From Treponema rectale (GTDB taxonomy: Bacteria > Spirochaetota > Spirochaetia > Treponematales > Treponemataceae), in contig NZ_JACHFR010000002.1 in assembly GCF_014202035.1 (NCBI RefSeq), forward strand, positions 186,001-250,000: a DNA stretch of 64,000 nucleotides, in the 5' to 3' direction. The position numbers were made by a program, and so were the translations under genes. The notes under the pieces are model-generated. The model did no database searches. It saw nothing but the letters and a program-made list of their open reading frames with translations, and was not told the origin of the DNA. Shown here one piece after another: positions 44,679 to 52,777 of the stretch. Each line of letters opens with the position of its first letter. Within the stretch, counting starts at the first letter, position 1.

Positions 44679-45797
44679 TTAATCACTGACATCAGTATCC
44701 ATATTAATATCAACTTTATAATCAGGAAATTCTTTACGAACATCATCAACAACATGTTCAAACAGATGCTTCATATTTCTTGAATTAAAAGAGACGATAA
44801 CATCAAAGCTGATTTTTTTATTTTCTTCATCAAGATAAAAACCGTGCATACCAAGAATATTACTGTGATTCATAACCACATGAGCAATCCTGCTGCGGAT
44901 ACTCATGGCGTGTTCATCATCAACATTAACTGAATATACACCGATTCCCGTAAGCACAACAGAATGCTTTTCTATTACAACTTCCTGAATTTTTCTCGTA
45001 ACAACATCAATCTTAGACGCAGTCCAGGTAGATGGAACTTCTATATGAACTGACCCCAGCAATCTGTCCGGTCCATAATTATTCAATATAAGATCAAAAG
45101 CCCCCTGAATCTCAGGATCAACTTCAACAATCGTATGCTTAATTTCTTTTGCAAAAGAGCTGTCGATTCTTTCTCCCAATATTGAACTGACTCCTTCCCG
45201 AATCATTTCACAGCCGGACTTTATGATAAAGAAAGATATTCCTGCACCAAGGTATGCCTCAACAGAAAAATTAAACAGAATAAAGGCAGCAGCCCCTGCA
45301 ATTGTAGAAACAGAGATAATTGAATCCATCAGGGCGTCTTCTCCAGAAGCAACCAGTGAATCAGAATTCACTTTTGTTCCGATTTTCTTAAATGCAAGTC
45401 CGAGAAAAATTTTTACTACAACAGAAACAGCAATAATTATAAGTACAACCTTATTGTATTCAGGAATTATCGGTTTAAAAATTTTTTTAATGGATTCACC
45501 TAAAGCTGTAATTCCTGCATAAAGAATGATTACAGAAATTATCATTGACGTAAGATATTCGATACGTCCATGACCAAAAGGATGCTTTTTATCTGCAGGA
45601 CGATTTGCCAGTTTAGTTCCAATAATTGTAATTACTGAAGAAAGTGCATCGCTAAGATTATTTACAGAATCAAGAACTATGGCAATAGAATGTGACATTA
45701 ACCCGGCCAGAGCTTTAAATGCTGACAGTGCAATATTAACAAGAACACCGGCAATACTTGTTCTTATAATAGTTTTTTCTCTAATATTTTCTTTCAT
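44679..45797 (-). CDS. Cation diffusion facilitator (CDF) transporter
   Basis: This 372-aa protein starts MKENIREKTIIRTSIAGVLVNI and has six helices with the CDF metal site in ALAGLMSHSIAIVLDSVNNLSD. The second half of the site is in the HxxxD-type SLVASGEDALMDSIISVS. RPADKKHPFGHGRIEYL between helices 2 and 3 is also typical. The cytoplasmic C-terminal domain has about 90 further residues with SVHIEVPSTWTASKID. It should export divalent metal such as Zn2+, Mn2+ or Fe2+. GGAG precedes the ATG at 45797. Confidence 0.88.
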   Translation of the reverse strand: MKENIREKTIIRTSIAGVLVNIALSAFKALAGLMSHSIAIVLDSVNNLSDALSSVITIIGTKLANRPADKKHPFGHGRIEYLTSMIISVIILYAGITALGESIKKIFKPIIPEYNKVVLIIIAVSVVVKIFLGLAFKKIGTKVNSDSLVASGEDALMDSIISVSTIAGAAAFILFNFSVEAYLGAGISFFIIKSGCEMIREGVSSILGERIDSSFAKEIKHTIVEVDPEIQGAFDLILNNYGPDRLLGSVHIEVPSTWTASKIDVVTRKIQEVVIEKHSVVLTGIGVYSVNVDDEHAMSIRSRIAHVVMNHSNILGMHGFYLDEENKKISFDVIVSFNSRNMKHLFEHVVDDVRKEFPDYKVDINMDTDVSD

Positions 45798-45834
45798 AAA
45801 AACTCCAGTAGAACAATTATAATTCAAATATATA

Positions 45835-45965
45835 GGGAATCTCTAAAAATTGCAATTTTTAGAGATAACTCTGAAAGAGCGATGTTTTAAGTCGTGACAT
45901 TACAACGACTTAAAACTCGTCGGCATTCTCTAGAAATACACATTAGTGGATTTCTAGAGATGCCC
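45835..45965. mobile_element. MITE-like element with 16-bp terminal inverted repeats
   Basis: The 131-bp element begins GGGAATCTCTAAAAAT and ends ATTTCTAGAGATGCCC. The ends are inverted repeats with two mismatches, flanked on both sides by TATA, as if inserted at TA. Inside are three hairpins: a perfect palindrome, the GTTTTAAGTCGT/ACGACTTAAAAC stem, and GGCATTCTCTAGAAAT paired with the right end. It encodes no protein, so it would need a transposase from elsewhere. A partial copy lies at 16680-16761. Confidence 0.7.
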
Positions 45966-46057
45966 TATATAAACAAAACAGTGGCACTCTCAAAAAAAAT
46001 ATAGTATTTTTTATAGTAAGAAAGCATGACAAAAAACGTATGCTGCCAGGAGGAAAA

Positions 46058-47053
46058 ATGAAAATTGCATTCTACGACACACATTCTTATGACAAAAAAT
46101 CATTTGAAGAAACAAACAAAAACTTTAATTTTCAGATTGCATTCCATGAATTCAAACTGAATGAAAACACTGTTATTACAGCTCAAGGCTTTGATGCAGT
46201 CTGTGTATTTGTAAATGACGTAGTAAATGCACAGGTTATAAACAGCCTGAAAGAATACGGAGTAAAGCTGATTGCATTAAGATGCGCAGGTTTTAACAAC
46301 GTAGATTTAAAAGCTGCTGCTTCTGCCGGAATAAAAGTTGTACGGGTTCCAGCCTACTCTCCTTATGCAGTAGCTGAACATGGCATCGCTCTCCTTATGG
46401 CTCTTACCCGTCATATTCCACAGGCATACCTCCGCACAAAAACTGCAAACTTCAACATTGAAGGATTAACAGGACGGGACCTTCACGGACTTACAGCTGG
46501 TGTTCTCGGTACAGGAAAAATCGGCCGCATCATGGCAGGTCTTTTAAAAGCTTTCGGAATGAAAATCATAGTTTATGATCCGTTCCCTAATGAAGAATGG
46601 GCTAAAGAAACCGGTGCAGAATATGTTTCTCTGGAAGAAATTTTCAGACAGAGTGATGTTCTCAGTCTTCACTGCCCGCTTACGGAAGAAACCAAACACA
46701 TTGTAAATCATGACACAATGAAAATGATGAAAAAAGATGCAGTCATAATCAACACAGGACGCGGTGCTCTTATAGACTCAAAGGCTCTGGTTCATGCACT
46801 TAAACATCAGCACATCGGCGGAATTGCAATGGATGTTTACGAAGAAGAAAGCAAATATTTCTTCAGCGACTGGTCCACTGACATTATGACAGACGATGTT
46901 CTTGCAAGACTGCTTACATTCCCTAACGTAATAATAACAGGACATCAGGCATTTCTTACGACAAATGCCCTTAAAAACATAAGCGAAACAACACTGCAGA
47001 ACATAAAGGATTTTGAACAGAACAAAGAACTTGTAAATCAGGTTCAGGCATAA
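46058..47053 (+). CDS. ldhA: D-lactate dehydrogenase (2-hydroxyacid dehydrogenase family)
   Basis: The 331-aa enzyme starts MKIAFYDTHSYDKKSFE with AGGAGG upstream. NAD-binding motif LTAGVLGTGKIGRIMAGLL lies near 145, and the catalytic Arg-Glu-His set is visible in NTGRGALIDS (Arg), the Glu-rich GIAMDVYEEE, and TGHQAFLT (His). These features and the VRVPAYSPYAVAEHG block match fermentative D-lactate dehydrogenase, which reduces pyruvate to D-lactate and restores NAD+ in anaerobic growth. A MITE-like element precedes it and a repeat follows. Confidence 0.88.
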   Translation: MKIAFYDTHSYDKKSFEETNKNFNFQIAFHEFKLNENTVITAQGFDAVCVFVNDVVNAQVINSLKEYGVKLIALRCAGFNNVDLKAAASAGIKVVRVPAYSPYAVAEHGIALLMALTRHIPQAYLRTKTANFNIEGLTGRDLHGLTAGVLGTGKIGRIMAGLLKAFGMKIIVYDPFPNEEWAKETGAEYVSLEEIFRQSDVLSLHCPLTEETKHIVNHDTMKMMKKDAVIINTGRGALIDSKALVHALKHQHIGGIAMDVYEEESKYFFSDWSTDIMTDDVLARLLTFPNVIITGHQAFLTTNALKNISETTLQNIKDFEQNKELVNQVQA

Positions 47054-47058
47054 AAAAG

Positions 47059-47354
47059 GGGGCTGTCCAAAAAGTTCAAAAAGTGTCATTTTCGTGCTGT
47101 CAACAACTTTTTATAAGTGTCATTTTCGGGCTCAAAAAGTGTCATTTTCGGGCGCGATCCGAAAATCTATTTAGTTACAATACAAGAGATTGCCGTGTCA
47201 AGCACGGCAATGACAGGGGAGTGTCATTTTCGGGCGCGACCCGAAAATCCCTCTGCATGAGATTGCCGCATCAAGTGCGGCAATGACAAACTGTCGAACA
47301 CGGCAATGACAGGGTGACGAGTGTGGCAATGACTCATACTTTTTGGTCAGCCCC
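47059..47354. repeat. TIR-bounded repeat with CGGCAATGAC units (longer copy)
   Basis: The roughly 296-bp element begins GGGGCTGTCCAAAAAGT and ends ACTTTTTGGTCAGCCCC, an inverted pair with one mismatch. It carries several GTGTCATTTTCG segments and at least four units ending in GGCAATGAC. It is a longer relative of 36963-37232. No gene is seen. It fills the space between D-lactate dehydrogenase and the chemoreceptor. Confidence 0.75.
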
Positions 47355-47381
47355 TTTGTTTTTAAGACTCAGAAATTATTA

Positions 47382-49472
47382 TTAAACCTTAAACTGGTCA
47401 ATTTCACTTCCGATTTCTGCAATAGTAGTTTCAAGTTGCTGTGCAATTCCCCTGAGAGCTTCGCCAGTTTCATTAATCTTCTTTGCTCCGACAGACATTT
47501 CTTTCATGCTGTCTTCCATAACTCCCGTTGCATCCTGAAGATTGCGGACTTCCTCAAGAATAGCTTTATTACCTTCTGCCATTTCCTGACCTGCAGTATG
47601 TACTTCAAGAGAACTATCATTCATGACATGAAGAACATCACTTATCTGCTGAGAACCTTCATTCTGCTCCTGCATTGCAGCTTTTATCTGACGTACAAGC
47701 TCATCTGTTTCTTTAATTTTATTAGAAACAGAATTAAATGCTTCACTTGACTGTTCAGAGGCTCCTACTACAGACATTATTGAATTCTGAATATTTGTAA
47801 GCTGCTCTCCAATAGTCTTTGACTGCTGTGTAGAAGTTTCAGAAAGTTTTCTGATTTCATCTGCAACGACAGCAAATCCCTTACCCGCTTCACCAGCATG
47901 TGCTGCTTCAATAGCTGCATTCATTGCAAGAAGATTTGTCTGTTCTGCAATGGCTGCAATTGCTATATTTGCTTCCTGAAGAGTTTCACTCAGAACTTTA
48001 ATCTGTTCAATCTTTTCACTTACTTCAAGCTGAACCTGAAGACCATTCTGTGCATTTGTAGTAAGTTCATTAAACGAATCAGACATTCTTTCCATAGAAG
48101 AGTTTACTGAACGTATGTTGCCTATCATCTGTTCTACAGCAGCCGAAGCTTCAGAAACTCCGGAACTCTGCTTCTCTATCATATGTTCAAGAGACTCTAT
48201 GTTAGATGCAATTTCATTTACGGCACCTGCAGTTTCATGAACACTGTGAGACTGATTGGTTATCTGATTATGTACTGATTCAATATTTGCTATAATCTCC
48301 GTTATTGAAGAAGACGTATCCTCGGTACTTGCCTGAAGATCTACACCGGCTGTACCCAATTTTTCTTTAGATAGTTTTATCTGTGCGATAATTTCCTGAA
48401 GCTTAACCATAAAGTTGTTAAAGCCTTTTACTACATCAGATATTTCATCATTTCCTTTATTTTCAATTCGCTTTGTAAGATCAGCATCACCAGAAGCAAC
48501 ATCATCAACTGCATTTTTTACACGCTTAAGCGGCTTAAGACTGATGGACATTGTTGCACCGACACAGACAAATGCTATTATCATCATAACAATTGCTATG
48601 GTTCCAATCAAAGTTGACATACGATCAATGCCGCTGTAAAAATCATCACGACCGCAGACACCAAGAACAGACCAGTTTGTTCCAGGAACAGGACGATATG
48701 CAGCAAGCATTTTCATACCGTTTGCAGGATTAACAAATTCTCCAATACCGGTATTTGCATTCATCAGATCTTTAAGTACGGGCTTAATGCCTTCATCAGC
48801 ATCTTCATTTACATCCTGAAACTGAAGAACCTGTTCAAAAACATTGGAAGCAATCGTATGCCCGCTGGTTCTGTTTATAACCTGAATATGCGAATCTGAT
48901 GTTCCAAAAGTAACCTGTTCTATTTTTTTAGAAAGAACTTCTCCAAGAACATTAACCGTTAAACATCCTACAGGTTTATGAGAATCATCAAAAACAGGAA
49001 CTGCATATATCTGAAATAAAATATTTGTTACAGGATTTATTGCCGGATCAGCTGCATACCGCTCACCCCGGGCAGCAGCATCTATATAAGCTCTCTGCAA
49101 CTGAATAGGCTGACCGGCAGCAGTATAACTATGTCCTTCCAGGTCATAAAAACCAATATTTTCGTATTCTGAAGGATCAATCTTTGCAATACGAGTAAGC
49201 TGCTGACATTTTTCAATAAGAGGTACACTTTCGTCTTTCAACACATCCATTTCAGCAAGTGCCGTAATCATACGAAACTGCTTTTCAGTCTCGCCTTTGA
49301 TTTTTCCGGCAGCAGAATCTGTTACGGCATTCAAGAGCTCAGAAACCGTAGCTTCATTTGTTGACGTAGAAATATTTAATGAAACAGAAACCAGAATAAT
49401 GTTAGAAACAATAAAGATGGTCAGAACAATAACAATTAATCTGAATTGAAGGCTTTGTAAAAATTTTTTCAT
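47382..49472 (-). CDS. Methyl-accepting chemotaxis protein with dCache sensor
   Basis: This roughly 696-aa protein starts [20 protein letters not shown] (first transmembrane helix). It then has a large extracytoplasmic double-Cache sensor (about 45-290, with [21 protein letters not shown]), a second helix near residue 300, and a HAMP region. The long signalling domain contains the highly conserved hairpin [34 protein letters not shown]. It should detect small outside molecules and steer flagella through CheA/CheW. An AGGGAG site precedes the starts at 49478/49472. It lies just outside the variable island. Confidence 0.92.
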   Translation of the reverse strand: MKKFLQSLQFRLIVIVLTIFIVSNIILVSVSLNISTSTNEATVSELLNAVTDSAAGKIKGETEKQFRMITALAEMDVLKDESVPLIEKCQQLTRIAKIDPSEYENIGFYDLEGHSYTAAGQPIQLQRAYIDAAARGERYAADPAINPVTNILFQIYAVPVFDDSHKPVGCLTVNVLGEVLSKKIEQVTFGTSDSHIQVINRTSGHTIASNVFEQVLQFQDVNEDADEGIKPVLKDLMNANTGIGEFVNPANGMKMLAAYRPVPGTNWSVLGVCGRDDFYSGIDRMSTLIGTIAIVMMIIAFVCVGATMSISLKPLKRVKNAVDDVASGDADLTKRIENKGNDEISDVVKGFNNFMVKLQEIIAQIKLSKEKLGTAGVDLQASTEDTSSSITEIIANIESVHNQITNQSHSVHETAGAVNEIASNIESLEHMIEKQSSGVSEASAAVEQMIGNIRSVNSSMERMSDSFNELTTNAQNGLQVQLEVSEKIEQIKVLSETLQEANIAIAAIAEQTNLLAMNAAIEAAHAGEAGKGFAVVADEIRKLSETSTQQSKTIGEQLTNIQNSIMSVVGASEQSSEAFNSVSNKIKETDELVRQIKAAMQEQNEGSQQISDVLHVMNDSSLEVHTAGQEMAEGNKAILEEVRNLQDATGVMEDSMKEMSVGAKKINETGEALRGIAQQLETTIAEIGSEIDQFKV

Positions 49473-49561
49473 GTACATCTTCTCCCTCTGTATGTAATTA
49501 TAAATCAGAGAAAGGAGCATTTCAAAATTTTTTTTACTTTATATAAAAATTTCAGAACAAC

Positions 49562-49712
49562 AACAGAAATTTTTTGTTATTGAGAATTATTTTCAATACC
49601 AGCCAACATGCCTATTCAGCAGAACCCCCTGCTTCAAGCTCTGCAGCAGGTGTTTCTACAGATTCTGGAGCTTTTACTGTTTTTTTCCTGGAATTCTTCA
49701 TAGGAAAATAAT
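49562..49712. repeat. Left copy of a 151-bp direct repeat (3' end of an OMP gene)
   Basis: This segment matches 51966-52116 with about five differences. On the minus strand, 49612-49712 encodes the last residues of the barrel protein at 52016-52618 (KKTVKAPESVETPAAELEAG...), with two amino-acid changes. Together with the other copy it brackets the variable island with the Rhs tip and HigBA. The copies being diverged suggests an imported allele end rather than a recent local duplication. Confidence 0.8.
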
Positions 49713-49788
49713 TTGCAGATTTCATTCAGATGTCATGCACTGCAGTGCTAGACCGGAAGGAGATATTATTATAAATTAATAATACTCC

Positions 49789-50187
49789 CTAATAATATTC
49801 AAAAGAAAAATGTTCTCCATCTAAATAAACCTTAGACGGTATGCCCGAACTTAAATCTATCGTATTTCCATATTGTTCTCTGTATTCTAGAAATATAAGG
49901 CATTGATCTTTAACTATTGGTATATCATTTATACCACCATATGAACCGATAGGTTCCCCATTCTCAAAGATAATTATTCTTCCTGTCATTCGGTTGTTTC
50001 CCCAAAAATGCTGATTATATGCAACTGTATAATTTTGAATTTTACCCAAAATCATAAAATCATCTTCCAATGAAAAATACCCAGGTTCTTTCGTAAGAAT
50101 TTTTCTTTGCAATGTAGTGTTACTATTTGACAAACAACTTATATTCATTATTAGAACGAAAATAAAAAATACTATTTTATTTTTCAT
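49789..50187 (-). CDS. Lipoprotein, probable immunity protein of the Rhs toxin
   Basis: The 132-aa protein starts MKNKIVFFIFVLIMNISC, a lipoprotein signal with the lipid-bearing Cys near residue 18. The mature part (LTKEPGYFSLEDDFMILGKI, GRIIIFENGEPIGSYGG) is a small mostly beta domain of unknown family. Its ATG overlaps the Rhs-tip stop codon by four bases (ATGA), and AGGAG lies eight bases upstream inside that gene, so the pair is translationally coupled. A lipid-anchored immunity protein at the cell envelope fits a cell-wall-degrading toxin. The role is inferred from position. Confidence 0.55.
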   Translation of the reverse strand: MKNKIVFFIFVLIMNISCLSNSNTTLQRKILTKEPGYFSLEDDFMILGKIQNYTVAYNQHFWGNNRMTGRIIIFENGEPIGSYGGINDIPIVKDQCLIFLEYREQYGNTIDLSSGIPSKVYLDGEHFSFEYY

Positions 50188-50798
50188 TGCGATAACTCCT
50201 GTTCTCGATCTGCATACCATTCTCGATGTTCTCTATCAGAACCATCTGGTGCTGGTCTTCGGTTTCCATTATAATCATAGTTTGCTTTCCAATCTCCTTC
50301 CCACTCAGTTTCATTTCCATTATTGTCATGTATATATCCTTTGTATCTTCGCCATTCCAAAGCTGCAGCCGCACTTGTCTCTGGTGTCATTTCTTGACCA
50401 CGTGTTAATCCACATATTCTTGCCTTTTCTGGAACCCAATCATCATAATTATTAACTTGCAACGGATCCGTTAAAAAAGCATCCTTATCATTTGCACCAC
50501 CTGATTCAACCATTGCCTGTGCTTTTAACATTCGAGGAGAGACATAACCATCATCACCTTCTGATAAATTGTATTTTGAATTATAGTTATTACATGCATC
50601 GATAAATACTTGATCATTAGCAGCACGCCATTCTGTATCACCTGTTTCTGGATATCCTTCTATTTCTCCTATTAAATGGAGTATAGGTATATCATCATCC
50701 CTACCTGTTGGGTCGATATACTTAATCGGATTGTTTGCAGCGTAGTGATACAAATAGAAATTTGTCTGCTTCATGTCAGCAAACCGCAAGCCCTGCAT
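50184..50798 (-). CDS. Orphan Rhs-repeat C-terminal tip with lysozyme/transglycosylase-like toxin domain
   Basis: The 204-aa frame starts in the Rhs core end (FYLYHYAANNPIKYIDPTGR, residues about 13-33), the point where Rhs proteins are followed by variable toxins. The toxin part then has MLKAQAMVESGGANDKDAF near 98-116, with an ES motif like the catalytic Glu of lytic transglycosylases. DPLQVNNYDDW and MTPETSAAAALEWRRYKGY follow, typical of goose-type lysozyme or SLT-like domains. It lacks the long Rhs shell and any signal peptide, so it is an orphan tip, either dormant or used through recombination onto a full-length Rhs gene elsewhere. The domain call is by motif only. Confidence 0.65.
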   Translation of the reverse strand: MQGLRFADMKQTNFYLYHYAANNPIKYIDPTGRDDDIPILHLIGEIEGYPETGDTEWRAANDQVFIDACNNYNSKYNLSEGDDGYVSPRMLKAQAMVESGGANDKDAFLTDPLQVNNYDDWVPEKARICGLTRGQEMTPETSAAAALEWRRYKGYIHDNNGNETEWEGDWKANYDYNGNRRPAPDGSDREHREWYADREQELSQ

Positions 50799-50807
50799 AC
50801 AAAAGGC
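50753..50807. repeat. Left copy of a 55-bp Rhs-junction repeat
   Basis: This stretch covers the start of the Rhs tip gene and matches 51813-51867 with two differences, ending at AAAAGGC in both copies. In the right copy the reading frame stops just after the shared part (…SFY then stop), so that copy is a dead Rhs-tip start. Confidence 0.8.
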
Positions 50808-50945
50808 TCTTTAAGAGCCAGCGGGTGCCAAGCTGCAATAGGCTTGAACGTATGTGATATGTGAAAGCGTGGGACTTAAGTCTCAGCTTAAGACCCTAGC
50901 CTTATAGGCTAAGAGCAAACCACCCGTTTGACAGGGTCGGTTGTG
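50807..50945. other. Strongly structured segment, possible omega-RNA/right-end remnant
   Basis: The segment holds consecutive short hairpins: GGCTCTTTAAGAGCC, CTTAAGTCTCAGCTTAAG, AGCCTTATAGGCT and ACCCGTTTGACAGGGT. No protein frame is convincing. Compact hairpin chains of this kind are found at the right ends of IS200/IS605-family elements and in their omega-RNAs, but no tnpA or tnpB lies here, so this is a suggestion only. Confidence 0.35.
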
Positions 50946-50965
50946 ATTTTGTTATGACAATTTTT

Positions 50966-51253
50966 TTACAACATTGCAACTCTAAGCTGTTTTCCAAATA
51001 CAGATGCAACTTTTTGAAGGGTAGATAATCGGATATCTTCGGAATGATTTTCCATTCGCGAAATAACGCTTTTCTTAGTTTCAAGTTTTTCTGCCAACTG
51101 TTCTTGTGTCATTCCGCTCTCTAGTCGCATTTCTTTTATAATCATACCGATTTTGAATTCTTCATAACCTGTATCAAAATTTTTTGCAAATTCTGAATCT
51201 TTTTCTTTACGCTGAGAAATATAATCATCTAAATCAAATGTTTTATTTGCCAT
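50966..51253 (-). CDS. HigA-type XRE antitoxin
   Basis: This 95-aa protein has a C-terminal XRE helix-turn-helix (IKEMRLESGMTQEQLAEKL, then SVISRMENHSEDIRLSTLQKVA) and an N-terminal stretch with YISQRKEKDSEFAKNFDTGYEE that probably contacts the toxin. It overlaps the toxin gene by 11 bases and has GGAG before its ATG. It should neutralise the toxin and repress the operon at the palindrome upstream. Confidence 0.85.
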   Translation of the reverse strand: MANKTFDLDDYISQRKEKDSEFAKNFDTGYEEFKIGMIIKEMRLESGMTQEQLAEKLETKKSVISRMENHSEDIRLSTLQKVASVFGKQLRVAML

Positions 51254-51602
51254 TTTCTTTACTCCTTTTCAAAAAATCTTTCATTCTTGCTTCACAAACT
51301 TCTATTTCAGATTTCGGTGTTTTCTGAGTCTTCTTTTGGAAACCATTTGTAAGAATTACAATATTTCCATTGTGAAAGAATCCTAGCAGCCGATAAATAT
51401 TTCCACCCAACTCAATTCTGACTTCGTAGAAATCGGTATCTGATAATTTCTTAAAGTATGTTTTTGGAACTTTTTCAATTTCCTGAACAGCCTTAAGAAC
51501 CCATGCTATTTTCTGAGCTACTTTTACTGGTTGAGAATCTATAAACTCCACAACAGGACATTTTCCGTCGGAAGTTGTATAGAACGTTACTTTTCTGTAC
51601 AT
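51243..51602 (-). CDS. RelE/HigB-type toxin (Gp49-like)
   Basis: This 119-aa protein has the phage-derived Gp49/HigB fold: TSDGKCPVVEFIDSQPVKVAQKI at the N terminus, then FYEVRIELGGNIYRLLGFFHNGNIVILTNGFQKKTQKTP with the typical basic end. These toxins cleave mRNA on the ribosome. It is toxin-first. The ATG has no ribosome-binding site and lies where transcription should begin, as in hicA. Confidence 0.85.
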   Translation of the reverse strand: MYRKVTFYTTSDGKCPVVEFIDSQPVKVAQKIAWVLKAVQEIEKVPKTYFKKLSDTDFYEVRIELGGNIYRLLGFFHNGNIVILTNGFQKKTQKTPKSEIEVCEARMKDFLKRSKENGK

Positions 51603-51637
51603 AGGTTATGTTAGCATATATGCTAACTTCTTGTCAA
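51603..51637 (-). promoter_or_regulatory. HigBA promoter with perfect 18-bp palindrome, apparently leaderless
   Basis: On the minus strand TTGACA (51637-51632) and TAACAT (51613-51608) are 18 bases apart, and the toxin ATG begins 6 bases after the -10 box. GTTAGCATATATGCTAAC (51610-51627) is a perfect palindrome between and overlapping the boxes, a likely operator for the antitoxin. Confidence 0.65.
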
Positions 51638-51965
51638 ATAAAAACAGTGTCGGTGATTGCTATTTCACGCGGCGTAAAGCCGCGTACAACAGCTACCTTG
51701 TTTTGCCCCAAGGTTTAATTTCATTTCAAAAAACAAGCTTGACTTGCTTTCTGAAATATTCTTCTTATTTTTTCATTTTCCAAGATTCAAAGACTTTATT
51801 CATAGGTAAATCAATAGAAACTTGTCTGCCTCATGTCAGCAAACCGCAAGCCCTGCATACAAAAGGCAAACGTTGTGATAGATTTGAGGCAGAAAACTTT
51901 CAGGGAAGGACACAGTTTGGTAAAAAAACTTACTTTTGACATAAAACCATCTGTTTAGCTAGACA
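51638..51965. other. Non-coding part of the island, including a dead Rhs-tip start
   Basis: This stretch contains the hairpin ACGCGGCGTAAAGCCGCGT (51667-51685), an AT-rich segment and the right copy of the Rhs-junction repeat (51813-51867), whose frame stops after 14 residues. No intact gene is seen. Confidence 0.5.
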
Positions 51966-52116
51966 AACAGAAATTTTTTGTTATTGAGAATTATTTTCAA
52001 TACCAGCCAACATGCCTATTCAGCAGAACCCCCTGCCTCAAGCTCTGCAACAGGTGTTTCTACAGGCTCTGGAGCTTTTACTGTTTTTTTCCTGGAATCC
52101 TTCATAGGAAAATAAT
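51966..52116. repeat. Right copy of the 151-bp direct repeat
   Basis: It contains the real 3' end of the outer-membrane-protein gene at 52016-52618 and about 50 bp beyond its stop. See the left copy at 49562-49712. Confidence 0.8.
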
Positions 52117-52618
52117 AAGAAAAACCAATATTCAGTTTAGGAATGTTAAAGAGTGTTCCAAAGAAGGTACCCAAAACATCACCAAGACCATCATCTGTAT
52201 CGGCAATATAAACTGTCGGTGAAATTTCAAAACCAATATCTATTGCTGCTGTTCCTCTTCCGATATTCCAGTTGCCGACCATAACACCGGTTCTTGCAAA
52301 CCACAAAATATCTGAACTGTCCTGAAGCGTTGACGGAAGCATAAGTCCGCCTCCGAGATACCAGTTCTTTACATCAAGCTGAATAAATGGATTTGTATAC
52401 AGATGAGGAACATATCTGTAGTTTTCCATAAGACGTACACCAGCCTCAAAACCCACTCTGTTATCACTTTGAATCTTAAAGCTTACATCTTCATAGGTGT
52501 AGAAATTCATCAGACTGACATCAACTCCGGCTTCTGCACGAAATCCAAAATCATAGGCATATGAATTTACAGCTGCCAGTGAAACCAAAAATGCTAAAAT
52601 AAAAAACTTCTTATTCAT
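52016..52618 (-). CDS. Small outer-membrane beta-barrel-like protein
   Basis: The 200-aa protein has a signal peptide (KKFFILAFLVSLAAVNSYA). A series of beta-strands with aromatic residues follows (FGFRAEAGVDVSLMNFYTYED, VGFEAGVRLMENYRYVP, PKLNIGFSYYFPMK). It ends in a Pro/Glu/Ala-rich tail. It is likely a small barrel of unknown function. GGAGG precedes the ATG. The 3' end is duplicated at 49612-49712, so this gene is the scaffold into which the variable island was added. Confidence 0.6.
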   Translation of the reverse strand: MNKKFFILAFLVSLAAVNSYAYDFGFRAEAGVDVSLMNFYTYEDVSFKIQSDNRVGFEAGVRLMENYRYVPHLYTNPFIQLDVKNWYLGGGLMLPSTLQDSSDILWFARTGVMVGNWNIGRGTAAIDIGFEISPTVYIADTDDGLGDVLGTFFGTLFNIPKLNIGFSYYFPMKDSRKKTVKAPEPVETPVAELEAGGSAE

Positions 52619-52683
52619 AACCGCCTCCTGTATTCATCTGTTTTAAACATATTGCATTTTCGGACAAAAATCTAAATTTTAAA

Positions 52684-52722
52684 ATAAAAAAGCGGTTACC
52701 ACAGATAATGCAGCAACCGCTC
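52684..52722 (-). terminator. Minus-strand terminator downstream of pheS
   Basis: GCGGTTGCTGCA... pairs with ...TGGTAACCGC and is followed by a T tract on the minus strand. It lies beyond the second copy of the pheS end, so it terminates pheS transcripts after the scar. Confidence 0.7.
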
Positions 52723-52728
52723 ATACAG

Positions 52729-52777
52729 CCTAGAATTTAGCCTTTCTTAAACGAACACGTTCGATGTCCTCACAAAC
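52729..52777 (-). pseudogene. Extra, diverged copy of the pheS 3' end
   Basis: On the minus strand this segment encodes CEDIERVRLRKAKF and a stop, identical in protein to the end of pheS but with several synonymous base changes. It lies 137 bp downstream of the real pheS end. The synonymous differences suggest it came from another pheS allele, as when DNA integrates or recombines at a gene's 3' end. Confidence 0.75.

Noticed and set aside
51643-51706. Second full attC site between HigBA and the Rhs-junction repeat
   Set aside because: AAAACA/TGTTTT ends and a CGCGGC/GCCGCG stem are present, but the middle pairing is poor and the outer boxes do not match the one at 3583-3646.
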